Below, one piece after another: positions 23,362-32,705 of a DNA stretch of 36,398 bases. The notes beneath the pieces were generated by a model. The model worked only from the letters and a program-made list of their open reading frames with translations. It was not told the origin of the DNA and searched no databases. The translations under genes and the position numbers were made by a program. Each line of letters opens with the position of its first letter. Position 1 is the stretch's first letter. The DNA lies in assembly GCA_035495815.1 (NCBI GenBank), contig DATJFH010000024.1, forward strand, positions 1-36,398. The letters are read 5' to 3'. The DNA is from DATJFH01 sp035495815. GTDB lineage: Bacteria > Acidobacteriota > Terriglobia > Bryobacterales > Bryobacteraceae.

Positions 23362-25629
23362 ATGCACTTGCGCGACGAAGATGCGCTCGAATACCATGCG
23401 GCGGCGCCGGCCGGAAAGATCGCGATCCGCGCCACCAAGCCTTGCCTCACTCAACGCGATCTGAGTCTTGCGTATACGCCGGGAGTGGCCGTACCCTGCC
23501 TGGCGATCGAGCGCGATCCGCAGCTCGCTTATCAGTACACGGGGAAAGGAAACCTGGTGGGCGTGGTCACCAACGGGACGGCGGTGCTGGGGCTGGGGAA
23601 CATCGGGCCGCTGGCGGGAAAGCCGGTGATGGAGGGGAAGGCCGTCCTATTCAAGCGGTTTGCCGACATCGACGTATTCGACATCGAGCTGGCGACCTCC
23701 GATCCGCGGGAAATCATCCGGACGTGCCAGCTGCTCGAGCCGACCTTCGGTGGAATCAACCTGGAGGACATCAAGGCGCCCGAATGCTTCCTGATCGAGG
23801 AAGAACTGCGGCGCACGATGAAGATTCCGGTATTCCATGACGATCAGCATGGAACGGCGATCATCTCCGGCGCGGCCATGATCAACGCGCTGGAGATCGC
23901 AGGCAAGCGCATGGAGGACGCAAAGCTGGTCTGCAACGGCGCGGGCGCGAGCGCGATCTCCTGCTGCGAGCACTATATCCGGCTGGGAGCGCGGCGCGAG
24001 AACATCCTGATGTGCGACACCACCGGCGTCGTCTACAAGGGGCGCGAGAAAGGCATGAACTCCTACAAGGAGCGGTTCGCGGCCGAAACGGAGGCACGAA
24101 CGCTGAGCGACGCCCTGCGCGGAGCGGACATCTTCCTCGGGCTGTCCACGGCGAACTGTCTGACCGCTGAAATGATCATGCCCATGGCGGAGAATCCGAT
24201 CATCTTCGCGCTCTCGAACCCGAACCCCGAGATCCCGTACGAGGCGGCGACGTCCGCCAGGCCGGATGCGATCGTGGCTACTGGCCGGTCCGATTATCCG
24301 AACCAGGTGAATAACGTGTTGGGGTTCCCGTTCATTTTTCGGGGCGCGCTGGATGTTCGGGCCACCACGATCAACGACGAGATGAAGCTGGCGGCGACGA
24401 TGGCGCTGGCCGCGCTGGCCAAGCAGGATGTGCCCGATTCGGTGCGCCGCGCCTACGGCATGGAGCGGCTGGAATTCGGCCGGCATTACCTGATTCCCAA
24501 ACCGTTCGACCCGCGGGTGCTGGTCTGGGAGGCGTCGGCGGTGGCGGAGGCGGCCATACGGACCGGCGTTGCGCAGATCTCACTCGATATCGCGGAGTAC
24601 CGGGAGGAGCTGGAGCGCAGGCTGGGCAAGGCGCGGGAGGTGATGCGCGTCATGATCAACAAGGCCCAGCGGCAGCCCCGGCGGATCGTGTTTCCGGAAG
24701 GCGAAGAGGAGAAGATCCTGCGAGCCAGCCAGATTCTGGTGGACGAGAAGATCGCGATGCCGGTATTGCTGGGAAACAAGCCGGTGATATGCGAGCGGAT
24801 GCGCGAGTTGCGGATGCAAGCGGAGGGGGTCACGATCGTGGATCCCGCCGAGGCGGCGCGGAGAGACCATTACGTGGACGAACTCTACCGCCTGAGGCAG
24901 CGCAAGGGCGTCACGCGGCGCGAGGCCGAGGACCTGATGGCCAACCGGACGATCTTCGGCTCGCTGATGCTCCACAAGGGCGAGGCCGATGCGCTGATCG
25001 CGGGACTGACGCAGCATTATCCCGATACGATCCGTCCGGCGCTTCAGGTGATCCCTCCGCGTCCGGGACTGAAAAAGGTTTCGGGGGCCTACGTTCTGAT
25101 CACACCTCCGGGCGGCATCTATTTCCTGGCGGACGCGACGGTGAACATCGAGCCCTCGGTGGAAGATCTGGCGGAGATCGCGCTGTGCGCGGCCGAGGTG
25201 GCGCGCCGGTTCGGCCAGGAGCCGCGGGTGGCGCTGCTCTCCTTCTCGAACTTCGGCAGCACACGGCATCCGCTGGCGGAGAAGGTGGCCCGGGCGGTGG
25301 CCCTGGTTCGACAACGCGCGCCGAACCTTGTAGTGGACGGCGAAATGCAGGCCGACACCGCGGTTACGCCGGAGATCCTGGAGAAGGAATACCCTTTCAG
25401 TACTCTGCGGGGCGGAGCCAACGTGCTGGTCTTCCCGAACCTGGAAGCGGGGAACGTCGCCTACAAGCTGCTGGCGCGCATCGGCGGAGCGGAGGCCATC
25501 GGGCCGATCCTGATGGGACTGAGCAAGCCGGTGCACGTGCTGCAGCGCGGCGCCGAGGTGAACGACATCGTGAACATGGCCGCCATCGCGGTTGTGGAAG
25601 CGCAGGAGCGGGAGGCGGCCATTTCCTGA
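23362..25629 (+). CDS. maeB: NADP-type malic enzyme/phosphotransacetylase fusion (MaeB)
   Basis: A 755-residue fusion. Residues 1-430 are a malic enzyme converting malate to pyruvate and CO2 with NAD(P) reduction. They include the YTPGVAVPC motif with Tyr38, VVTNGTAVLGLGNIGP, EGKAVLFK with Lys93 and HDDQHGTA. Residues 440-755 resemble phosphotransacetylase, as in the large bacterial MaeB enzymes; this domain is usually regulatory and binds acetyl-CoA. The length matches MaeB (about 755-760). It supplies pyruvate and NADPH from C4 acids, and so fits with the lactate permease and acyl-CoA synthetase as organic-acid metabolism, although these are in separate transcripts. Confidence 0.94.
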   Translation: MHLRDEDALEYHAAAPAGKIAIRATKPCLTQRDLSLAYTPGVAVPCLAIERDPQLAYQYTGKGNLVGVVTNGTAVLGLGNIGPLAGKPVMEGKAVLFKRFADIDVFDIELATSDPREIIRTCQLLEPTFGGINLEDIKAPECFLIEEELRRTMKIPVFHDDQHGTAIISGAAMINALEIAGKRMEDAKLVCNGAGASAISCCEHYIRLGARRENILMCDTTGVVYKGREKGMNSYKERFAAETEARTLSDALRGADIFLGLSTANCLTAEMIMPMAENPIIFALSNPNPEIPYEAATSARPDAIVATGRSDYPNQVNNVLGFPFIFRGALDVRATTINDEMKLAATMALAALAKQDVPDSVRRAYGMERLEFGRHYLIPKPFDPRVLVWEASAVAEAAIRTGVAQISLDIAEYREELERRLGKAREVMRVMINKAQRQPRRIVFPEGEEEKILRASQILVDEKIAMPVLLGNKPVICERMRELRMQAEGVTIVDPAEAARRDHYVDELYRLRQRKGVTRREAEDLMANRTIFGSLMLHKGEADALIAGLTQHYPDTIRPALQVIPPRPGLKKVSGAYVLITPPGGIYFLADATVNIEPSVEDLAEIALCAAEVARRFGQEPRVALLSFSNFGSTRHPLAEKVARAVALVRQRAPNLVVDGEMQADTAVTPEILEKEYPFSTLRGGANVLVFPNLEAGNVAYKLLARIGGAEAIGPILMGLSKPVHVLQRGAEVNDIVNMAAIAVVEAQEREAAIS

Positions 25630-25662
25630 CGGCGTGAAAGGCGCGTGGCGAGGACTTGGCGC

Positions 25663-26658
25663 TCACCCGCCTATCGAATACATCGGCCGCGGCGGCGGGA
25701 CGAATTTGGCGCTGTTGATCTCGTGCCCGATCCACTTGGCTTTGACGTTGCCCCGGATGACCTCGGCGATCGACTCGTCCGGAGCGCCGTTCCGCAGCAG
25801 CGTCTTCACGTCCGCTTCCTCGATGGCGAACAGACAGTAGCGCACCTTCCCGTCCGAGGTCAGCCGCAGGCGGTTGCAGTTCAGACAGAAGGGGCGGCTG
25901 ACCGAAGCGATGAAGCCGATACGGCCCACGCCATCGGCAAAGCGGTATTCGGTCGCGGGCGCGCGCGGGTCGCTATCGGGAATGGGCTCGAGCGGACCGA
26001 TCTCACCGGTCAGCAGCGCGAGCATATCGTCAGCCAGCAGAACCCGGTTGCGGTCCCACAGCGACTGCGCGTCGAGCGGCATGAACTCGATATACCGAAT
26101 CTCGATATCCCGCTCCCTGCCGAAACGGGCCAGCGGGACCACATCGGGCTCGGTCAGTCCTTTAATGGCGACGGCATTGATTTTAACCGGTCCGAAGCCG
26201 AGCTTCCGGCAGACTTCGATTCCCTCCAGAACCTTGTCGAGATCGTCCCGCCGGGTGATCTGGAAAAACCTCGCGCGGTCGAGCGTGTCGAGGTGGACGT
26301 TGAGCCGGCGCAAGCCCGCGTCATGGAGCGAGCGCGCCTGGCCGGCCAGCAGCACGCCATTGGTGGTGAGGGCCAGATCCTCGATTCCCGGAATGGCGAT
26401 CAGCTTCCTGATGAGCCGGGGCAGATCCTTTCGCAGCAGCGGCTCGCCGCCGGTAAGGCGCAGCTTTTTGATCCCGAGCCCGGCGGCTATACGGGCGAAA
26501 CGCTCGATCTCCTCGAACGACAGAATCTCCCGCCGGTCGGTGAAGTGAACATCCGTCTCCGGCATGCAGTAGAAGCAGCGGATATTACAGCGGTCGGTCA
26601 CGCTGATCCGCAGATTGTCGTGCGAACGGCCGAACGAGTCGATGAGGGTGGACGTCAC
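25663..26658 (-). CDS. moaA: GTP 3',8-cyclase (molybdenum cofactor synthesis)
   Basis: A 331-residue radical SAM enzyme for the first step of molybdopterin synthesis. I start at GTG 26658, which overlaps the nadA stop by 4 nt; the longer frame extends through nadA and is spurious. The N-terminal cluster motif is CNIRCFYC (Cys24, Cys28, Cys31). The second 4Fe-4S cluster is in FCLNCNRLRLTSDGKVRYC. The C-terminus ends in Gly-Gly as required for catalysis in this family. MoaA makes the cyclic intermediate that MoaC converts to cPMP; no other moa gene is in the window. Coupling to nadA puts two oxygen-sensitive Fe-S enzymes in one transcript. Confidence 0.94.
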   Translation of the reverse strand: MTSTLIDSFGRSHDNLRISVTDRCNIRCFYCMPETDVHFTDRREILSFEEIERFARIAAGLGIKKLRLTGGEPLLRKDLPRLIRKLIAIPGIEDLALTTNGVLLAGQARSLHDAGLRRLNVHLDTLDRARFFQITRRDDLDKVLEGIEVCRKLGFGPVKINAVAIKGLTEPDVVPLARFGRERDIEIRYIEFMPLDAQSLWDRNRVLLADDMLALLTGEIGPLEPIPDSDPRAPATEYRFADGVGRIGFIASVSRPFCLNCNRLRLTSDGKVRYCLFAIEEADVKTLLRNGAPDESIAEVIRGNVKAKWIGHEINSAKFVPPPRPMYSIGG

Positions 26659-27587
26659 CGCAAAGCCAGCATGCGCTCGATGGGCGCCAGGGCCCGTCGC
26701 ATGATGTCCTCGGGAAGCTCGACGCGCGGCTCGAGAGTGGTGAGGCAGTCCCGCAGTTTTTCGAGCGTGTTGAGCTTCATGTACGGGCACTCGCTGCAGT
26801 TGCAGTTTTCGTTGGCGACGAAGTAAAACTTCTTGCCCGGCGCATGGCGCTCGAGCGAAAAGCGAACGCCGCTCTCCGTCATCACGATGAACTCGGCGGC
26901 GTCGGTCTCGACGCACCATTTGATGATGGCGGAGGTGGAGCCGATGAAGTCGGCCATCGCCAGGACCTGGGGCGGGCACTCGGGATGGGCTGCGACCCGC
27001 GCGCCGGGATGAAGCTGCCTGGCGTCCACCAGGCGGCGCGCGGGAAACGTCGCGTGCACGATGCAGGTCCCCTGCCAGATCTTCATATTGGCGCGGCCGG
27101 TCTGGCGCTGGACGTAATTTCCAAGATTGCTGTCCGGCAGGAAGAGCACCGTCTTCTCAGGCGGAATGGAGTTGACGACCTTGACGGCGTTGCTCGAAGT
27201 ACATAATATGTCGCTCTCCGCCTTGACTTCGATGGAAGTATTGATGTAGCTGACGATCACGTGATCGGGATGCTGGCGGCGGTAGGCGCGGATGGGCTCG
27301 ACCGGACAGCTTTCGACGAGGCTGCAACTGGCCAGCTTGTCGGGCACCACGACGACGCGCTGGGGATTCAGAACCTTGGCCGTCTCGGCCATGAACCAGA
27401 CGCCGCAGAACGCGATCACGTCGCCCTGGAAGTCGCGGGCTTTACGGGCGAGTTCGAGGCTGTCGCCCACGCAGTCGGCCAACTCCTGGATTTCCGCTTC
27501 CTGATAGTGGTGCGCCAGCAGGACGGCTTTGCGCGACCGCTTCAGTTCCAGGATCTCTTCGGCGAGCGTAGGGGCTGCGGCGACCAT
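26655..27587 (-). CDS. nadA: Quinolinate synthase
   Basis: A 310-residue enzyme of de novo NAD synthesis that condenses iminoaspartate with dihydroxyacetone phosphate to quinolinate. Its 4Fe-4S ligands are most likely Cys88 in ASCSL, Cys175 in WQGTCIVHA and Cys267 in CPYM, judged from the family pattern. AHHYQEAEIQELADCVGDSLELA near the N-terminus is the classical family start. nadB and nadC are not visible. The next gene, moaA, overlaps by 4 nt (GTGA 26655-26658). The ATG at 27587 has only a weak ribosome binding site. Confidence 0.95.
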   Translation of the reverse strand: MVAAAPTLAEEILELKRSRKAVLLAHHYQEAEIQELADCVGDSLELARKARDFQGDVIAFCGVWFMAETAKVLNPQRVVVVPDKLASCSLVESCPVEPIRAYRRQHPDHVIVSYINTSIEVKAESDILCTSSNAVKVVNSIPPEKTVLFLPDSNLGNYVQRQTGRANMKIWQGTCIVHATFPARRLVDARQLHPGARVAAHPECPPQVLAMADFIGSTSAIIKWCVETDAAEFIVMTESGVRFSLERHAPGKKFYFVANENCNCSECPYMKLNTLEKLRDCLTTLEPRVELPEDIMRRALAPIERMLALR

Positions 27588-27641
27588 GTTCTATTCACCC
27601 TATTTTAACAGGAACCTACGTAAGATAATGGAAACAGGGAA

Positions 27642-28991
27642 GTGAAGGTAGCGCTGATCTCCACCTACGAGATGGGCCGGCAGCCGTTCGGGCTAGCCTC
27701 CCCGGCGGCATGGCTGGAGAGGCGCGGGCATGAGGTGGTTTGCATCGACGCTTCGCGCCGGCAGCTTCCGCTGGCCGAAGTGGCGGACGCGGGACTCATT
27801 GCATTCCATTTGCCGATGCACACGGCGACGCGACTGGCAGTGCCGCTGATCTCGAGAATCCTGGCCGCCCGTCCGGACGCGCACATTTGCTGCTACGGAC
27901 TCTATGCTCCGATGAACGAACCCTTCCTGCGGGAGCAGGGCGTGAGAACGATCCTGGGCGGGGAGTTCGAAAAAAGCCTGGCGGACCTTGCGGACGGCGC
28001 CGCCACCGGGGCGGCAACTCTGGACCGCTTGCGTTTCATCACGCCGGTCCGGGCGCAACTGCCGGGGCTGGGGTCCTACGCGAAGCTGAAGCTCGGGAAC
28101 GAATGGAAGACGGCGGGGTACACGGAAGCCAGCCGCGGCTGCAAGCATCTCTGCCGGCATTGCCCGGTGGTCCCGGTTTACAACGGCGCATTCCGGGTGG
28201 TGCAGCGGGATGTGGTTCTGGCGGACATCCGGCAGCAGGCGGCGGCGGGAGCGGAGCACATCACGTTCGGGGATCCGGATTTCTTCAACGGACCGGGCCA
28301 TGCCATGGCCATCGTGAACGCGCTTCATGCGGAGTTTCCGGAGCTCACCTATGACGTCACGATCAAGATCGAGCACCTGCTGAAACATCGCGATCTTCTG
28401 CCGGGGCTGCGGCGCACGGGCTGCCTGTTCGTGGTTTCGGCGGCGGAATCGATCGACGACGAAGTCCTGGCGCGTCTGGACAAAGGGCACACGAGAGCGG
28501 ATTTCGCGGAGGCGGCGTGCCTCATGCGGCGAACCGGCCTGACGCTTTCGCCCACCTTCATCACGTTTACGCCCTGGACGACGCGGCAGAGCTATCGCGA
28601 ATTGCTGGAGACGCTGGCCGGGATGGAACTGGTGGAGAACGTGGCTCCGATACAACTGGCGATGCGGCTGCTGATCCCGGCGGGGTCGAGACTGCTGGAG
28701 CTGCCGGAAGTGCGGCGGATCGCCGGAAGGTTCGATCCGTCGGCGCTGGCCCACCCGTGGCGGCACGAGGATCCGTCGATCGACGGGCTGTGCGTGGAGA
28801 TCCAGCGCCTGATCCAGCGGGAGGAAGGCGCGGCTTCCCGGGGCGAGATGTTCGGCAAGATCAGGGAGCTGGCGACGGGCGAAGCGTCTCCGCCGGATTT
28901 CCATTTGCCTGCCCGGGCAACCATTCCGTATCTGAACGAGCCCTGGTACTGTTGAGCGGAGCCCACGCCGGAGCAGGTTGCTCTGGTTTGA
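27642..28991 (+). CDS. CUAEP-tail radical SAM selenoprotein (Sec438)
   Basis: The frame from GTG 27642 meets TGA at 28953-28955 after ...NEPWYC, but continues in frame to TGA at 28989-28991, adding AEPTPEQVALV. The tail therefore reads Cys437-Sec438-Ala-Glu-Pro, the diagnostic ending of the CUAEP/CCAEP-tail radical SAM (seleno)protein family. Full length is 449 residues. An N-terminal Rossmann-like domain (1-130, B12-binding type in shape, but without an obvious DxHxxG motif) precedes the radical SAM core with CKHLCRHC (Cys167, Cys171, Cys174). An 8-bp SECIS-like hairpin follows the UGA. The reaction is unknown. PilT follows 6 nt after the extended stop, so extension does not collide with it. 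Confidence 0.9.
28953..28986 (+). promoter_or_regulatory. Candidate bacterial SECIS element after the radical SAM UGA
   Basis: An 8-bp stem (CCGGAGCA 28968-28975 with TGCTCTGG 28979-28986, one G-U pair) carries the 3-nt loop GGU at 28976-28978. There are 20 nt between the UGA and the loop, and G fills both of the first loop positions, as in the bacterial SECIS consensus. It overlaps the end of the coding sequence and lies just before pilT. Confidence 0.8.
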
Positions 28992-28997
28992 TCACCC

Positions 28998-30152
28998 ATG
29001 TCCGATTACGACAATGAACTTGCCCAGATCGTCGCCCAACTGAACCGGGCGGCGCCCGGCCCGCGGCCGCAGCGGACCGAGAGCGGGCAGAGCACGGCGA
29101 CTCTCGACCAACTGCTGGCCTACGCCACGCGGCGGGGCGCGTCGGATGTGCTGCTGATCGCCGGGGCGCCGGTGATGCTGCGCGTGAACGGCGCGCTGAC
29201 TCCGGTAGCCGGGCCCGCGCTGGCCGCGGAGGACGCCCGCGGCTTACTGCTCCCGGTGCTCGGCTCGTCGCGATACGAAGAATTGCAGCGCCACAAATCC
29301 GTGGATTTGTGTTTCACGCGCGACGGCATCGGGCGCTTCCGCGGGAACATCCACTACCAGCGGGGAACGCTGGCGGGAAGCATCCGGCTCCTGCCGGAGA
29401 AGATCCCCACGCTCGAATCGCTGCACCTGCCGAATTCGCTGCGGAGGCTGGCCGACGCGAGGCAGGGCCTGATTCTGGTGACGGGTCCGACCGGCTGCGG
29501 CAAGAGCTCGACCCTGGCCGCGCTGGTCGACCTGATCAATATGCAGCGGCGCTGCCACATCGTGACCATTGAAGATCCGGTGGAGTACGTGCACGCCAAC
29601 CGCAGCTCGGTAGTGGAGCAGATCGAAGTGGGGCACGACGCGGTGGACTTCGCCGGGTCGGTGCGCAGCATCCTGCGGCAGACACCGGACGTGATCCTGG
29701 TAGGCGAGATGCGCGACGCCGAGACGATGGCGACTGTTCTCACGGCCGCCGAGACCGGGCACCTGGTGCTCTCCACGCTGCACACCAACGACACGGCGCA
29801 AGCCATCTCCCGCATTCTGGATTCGTTTCCGACCGGGAATCAGCCGCAGATGCGGCAGCAGCTGTCGCTGGCGCTGCTGGCGATCGTGGCGCAGCAGCTG
29901 GTTCCGGGCACGGGCGACGGCGCCAGGTATCCGGCGCTGGAGATTCTAGTGGCGACGCATGCGGTGCGCAATCTGGTGCGGAAGGGAGACGATCACCAGA
30001 TCTACACGGCGGTAGCCACGGGCCGCGCCGAGGGCATGCTCACGATGGAGCAGTCGCTGGCGGAGATGGTCCTTTCCGGCAGAATCGCGCGCGAAACCGC
30101 GCTGGCGCACTGCAACCGCCCGGAAGATTTGCGGCGCTATTTACAGGAGTGA
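28998..30152 (+). CDS. pilT: Type IV pilus retraction ATPase (PilT/PilU family)
   Basis: A 384-residue GspE-superfamily ATPase. Walker A is GPTGCGKS at 163-170, the Asp box is near 190 (VTIEDPVEYVH), Walker B is DVILVGEMRDAE at 231-242 and the His box is GHLVLSTLHTND at 254-265. A C-terminal AVRNLVRKG segment matches the AIRNLIRE motif of retraction ATPases and separates it from PilB. The N-terminal 35 residues are polar and variable. It would drive pilus retraction at the inner membrane. The ATG at 28998 follows the extended stop of the selenoprotein gene by 6 nt, so the two may be co-transcribed. Confidence 0.93.
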   Translation: MSDYDNELAQIVAQLNRAAPGPRPQRTESGQSTATLDQLLAYATRRGASDVLLIAGAPVMLRVNGALTPVAGPALAAEDARGLLLPVLGSSRYEELQRHKSVDLCFTRDGIGRFRGNIHYQRGTLAGSIRLLPEKIPTLESLHLPNSLRRLADARQGLILVTGPTGCGKSSTLAALVDLINMQRRCHIVTIEDPVEYVHANRSSVVEQIEVGHDAVDFAGSVRSILRQTPDVILVGEMRDAETMATVLTAAETGHLVLSTLHTNDTAQAISRILDSFPTGNQPQMRQQLSLALLAIVAQQLVPGTGDGARYPALEILVATHAVRNLVRKGDDHQIYTAVATGRAEGMLTMEQSLAEMVLSGRIARETALAHCNRPEDLRRYLQE

Positions 30153-30183
30153 TCAAGATCCCGTTTTGGCGCGCGCGCCGGCG

Positions 30184-32664
30184 CTACCTGACTTTGCCAA
30201 GCCAGCGGAAACGGAAGTTGAAGCTGCGGCCGGTGGTACCGTAATACGTCAGGAAGCGCGCGGAGGCGGCGTTGTTGAACACGCCGGTCGGATTGCGGTG
30301 GCTGGTGACGTTGTTGGCTCCGGCCCGTAAAGCCCAGCGATGCCCGTGAAAAGCGAAGCGCCTTTCGATGTGCAGATTGCTGTTGAAGTAGCTGGGATAG
30401 CGGCGCGAGTTGAGGGCGCCGATCTGCCGTCCATAATCGTCGGACACCGAGAAGGGAAAGCCGCTGCGCCACTCCACCAGGTAGGCGAGCCCGTAGTCCT
30501 TGCGGAAGAACGGCAGGAAGCCCCAGCTCATGGCCCGGTTGGGCGCGTCCCAAGGCATCGGCCCGACGTTCTCGGTGACGATGACCGGATCGTCCACGGC
30601 GATGTCCACCACCCCGTTCGACAGAGCCCGGGACCGGGTATAGGACAGCATCCACTCGTATTCCGGGCCGAAGGACTGCTTGACGGTGACCTCGGCTGAA
30701 TCGATGACGTCGCGACGGTCATTTCCGAGCACGTTCACGGTATCGACGAGCTTGGCCGAGCCGGGAAAGCCCGCGGGCGAAGGCGGCGCGTCCGGGTCCA
30801 CGATGTTGCGGTAGGTGAAGCCGCTGGCGCCGCGCTTCCGGAAGTAGTTGACGCGGGTGTAGAAGTTCCGGGGAAAAGTCCGCTCGAATCCGAGGCTGAA
30901 GTTGCGGTATTGGGGGCTACGGAAGTGGGAAGTCCGGATCTCATAAATTCCCAGCGCCGGACCGCGGACCACGGAACCATCCGCGAAACCGCCGGCGAAG
31001 TAAGTCCAGGTGAGGCTGTACTGATCGAGCGGCCGGGTGAACAGCCGCAGTTGAGTGGCGTCATTGATAACGGCGTAGCCGCCGGAGATCTTGGTGTGGG
31101 CGAGTTTGCCGGGACTCCAGGCGAAGCCGAAACGCGGGGATTGGCTGGTATTGTTGGTGAGAGTATCCCTGTCCGCGCGCAGTCCGAACTCGAGCACGAA
31201 ATTCCGGTGAACCAGCCAGGAATCCTGCAGGTACGCGGCGAACTCCAGGTTCGAGCGGTGGAACTGGCCGGTCCCGGCGAAATGGACTTCGCGCAGCAAT
31301 TGCCCGATGGAATCGTACTGGCGATAGCCGGTGCGCCTGGTGTTCTGCCAGTAGCCAACCTTATCCATGTCGGTACCCATTTTGAGCTGATGCCGTCCGC
31401 GGTATCGGAGCGAGGGAAAGAAGAGATTGGCCAGCCACTGATCGCGGGATCCTTTCCGCAGGGCGTTCACGAACTGATTTCCCCGGGTCCCTTCGGGATC
31501 GATCATCAACATGCCGGAGCCCTGGGGAATTTCGCGCTCGAACGTGCGGTTGATGGCGACTCCGCTTTCGAGGAGCGCTCCGCCGCGGAAATATTTCTGA
31601 TCCTTGACGTGATAGAACCACTGGCGCGAGCGGCGGTCCACGGTGGTCTCGGGCGGATTGACGTAAGTGAGGCCGTTGCGCGGCGCGTTCCAATAATTGA
31701 TCAGGAAGCCCGTATACACGATGTTCGAGGGCGTCACATTGATCTGATTGCGGAGCAGATTGCTATAGCGCCAGCTGCTGGTGCGATCCTTGCCGGCGGG
31801 CAGCTCCTCCACGATCGACTGGTCATAGCGGGCGTCGATGCTGTCGGAAAACCAAGCCCGCCCGCGGACCAGGGGTCCGGAGAGGTTGAAGCGGGGGGTC
31901 CAGTTTCCGATCGTGAGGCCCTTATGGTTTTCCACGCCGGGAAAGAAGTTGGTAGCGGAATAGCGGAGTTTGTCGTCGCCGGTGGGAGTCTGAACGGCCA
32001 TCGCGCCGGCGGATCCCTTGCCGTATTCAGCCGAAAAACGGGCCCGGGACACTTCCACGGTCGAGACGGATTCCACGCTGAGACGGCTTTCGAACTTTCC
32101 GGTCAGCGGGTCGCCGATATTGAACCCGTCCAGCGTGTATTGCACCTGGTCTTCGGAGCTGCCGTCGACGTGGATACCACCGCGGGAGTCCTGCACGATT
32201 CCGGGCAGCAGGGAGATGGCATTGCGCAAATTATTCGTGCTCGAGAAGGGGACGAAGAGGATCTCCTTGCCGGTGAGGGTTTCCTGGGGAGTGGTTTGCT
32301 CGGGATCGATCCCGGGCGGGGAGGCGGAGACATCGAGGGATTCGAACACTTCGCGCAGACCGGTCAGCACGAAGGTGGCCTCGGTGCGTCCTTCTTTGAT
32401 CTCGACCGGACTTTCCTTGAGTTGGAAGTAGCCCTCGTGTTGGATGGAAATCAAATAGGGCCCGGGGCGCGGGGCGGCGAAGCGAAAGCCGCCGGCAGTG
32501 TCCGACACCAGCCGCACATCCGCCCCGGCCGCGGTCGACGCCAGACTCACCCGCGCTCCGGGAACGGGAGCATTATTCTCGTTCAGTACCCGCCCGGTCA
32601 ACAGCGCCTGCCCATGCAACACGCCAGCCGCCACACTGGCGAGAAGACAAATTCGTCCTCCCAA
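30184..32664 (-). CDS. Oar-like TonB-dependent receptor with carboxypeptidase-regulatory domain
   Basis: An outer-membrane receptor of the acidobacterial Oar-like type. I start at TTG 32664, which follows GGGGG at 8 nt and opens a signal peptide (GGRICLLASVAAGVLHGQA); the start is uncertain, as a longer frame extends to 32874. After it comes a carboxypeptidase-regulatory-like beta-sandwich (about 20-105, with ALLTGRVLNENNAPVPGA), a plug domain (about 120-240, with LLPGIVQDSRGGIHVDGSS and YTLDGFNIGDPLTGKF) and a long barrel. Length from this start is about 826 residues, shorter than the 1,000 or more of many Oar proteins. The ligand is unknown. A promoter lies just upstream. Confidence 0.85.
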   Translation of the reverse strand: MGGRICLLASVAAGVLHGQALLTGRVLNENNAPVPGARVSLASTAAGADVRLVSDTAGGFRFAAPRPGPYLISIQHEGYFQLKESPVEIKEGRTEATFVLTGLREVFESLDVSASPPGIDPEQTTPQETLTGKEILFVPFSSTNNLRNAISLLPGIVQDSRGGIHVDGSSEDQVQYTLDGFNIGDPLTGKFESRLSVESVSTVEVSRARFSAEYGKGSAGAMAVQTPTGDDKLRYSATNFFPGVENHKGLTIGNWTPRFNLSGPLVRGRAWFSDSIDARYDQSIVEELPAGKDRTSSWRYSNLLRNQINVTPSNIVYTGFLINYWNAPRNGLTYVNPPETTVDRRSRQWFYHVKDQKYFRGGALLESGVAINRTFEREIPQGSGMLMIDPEGTRGNQFVNALRKGSRDQWLANLFFPSLRYRGRHQLKMGTDMDKVGYWQNTRRTGYRQYDSIGQLLREVHFAGTGQFHRSNLEFAAYLQDSWLVHRNFVLEFGLRADRDTLTNNTSQSPRFGFAWSPGKLAHTKISGGYAVINDATQLRLFTRPLDQYSLTWTYFAGGFADGSVVRGPALGIYEIRTSHFRSPQYRNFSLGFERTFPRNFYTRVNYFRKRGASGFTYRNIVDPDAPPSPAGFPGSAKLVDTVNVLGNDRRDVIDSAEVTVKQSFGPEYEWMLSYTRSRALSNGVVDIAVDDPVIVTENVGPMPWDAPNRAMSWGFLPFFRKDYGLAYLVEWRSGFPFSVSDDYGRQIGALNSRRYPSYFNSNLHIERRFAFHGHRWALRAGANNVTSHRNPTGVFNNAASARFLTYYGTTGRSFNFRFRWLGKVR

Positions 32665-32705
32665 GAAAATTACCCCCAATTCGACTCGGCGGTCCCTAGC
32701 TGCGA

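Noticed and set aside
26659..26979. Longer N-terminal extension for moaA into nadA.
   Set aside because: The extension is a frame-shifted reading of nadA; family start and the GTGA overlap place the start at 26658.
30159..30183. GC palindrome between the convergent pilT and TonB-receptor genes as a terminator.
   Set aside because: No loop and no downstream T-run in the needed direction.
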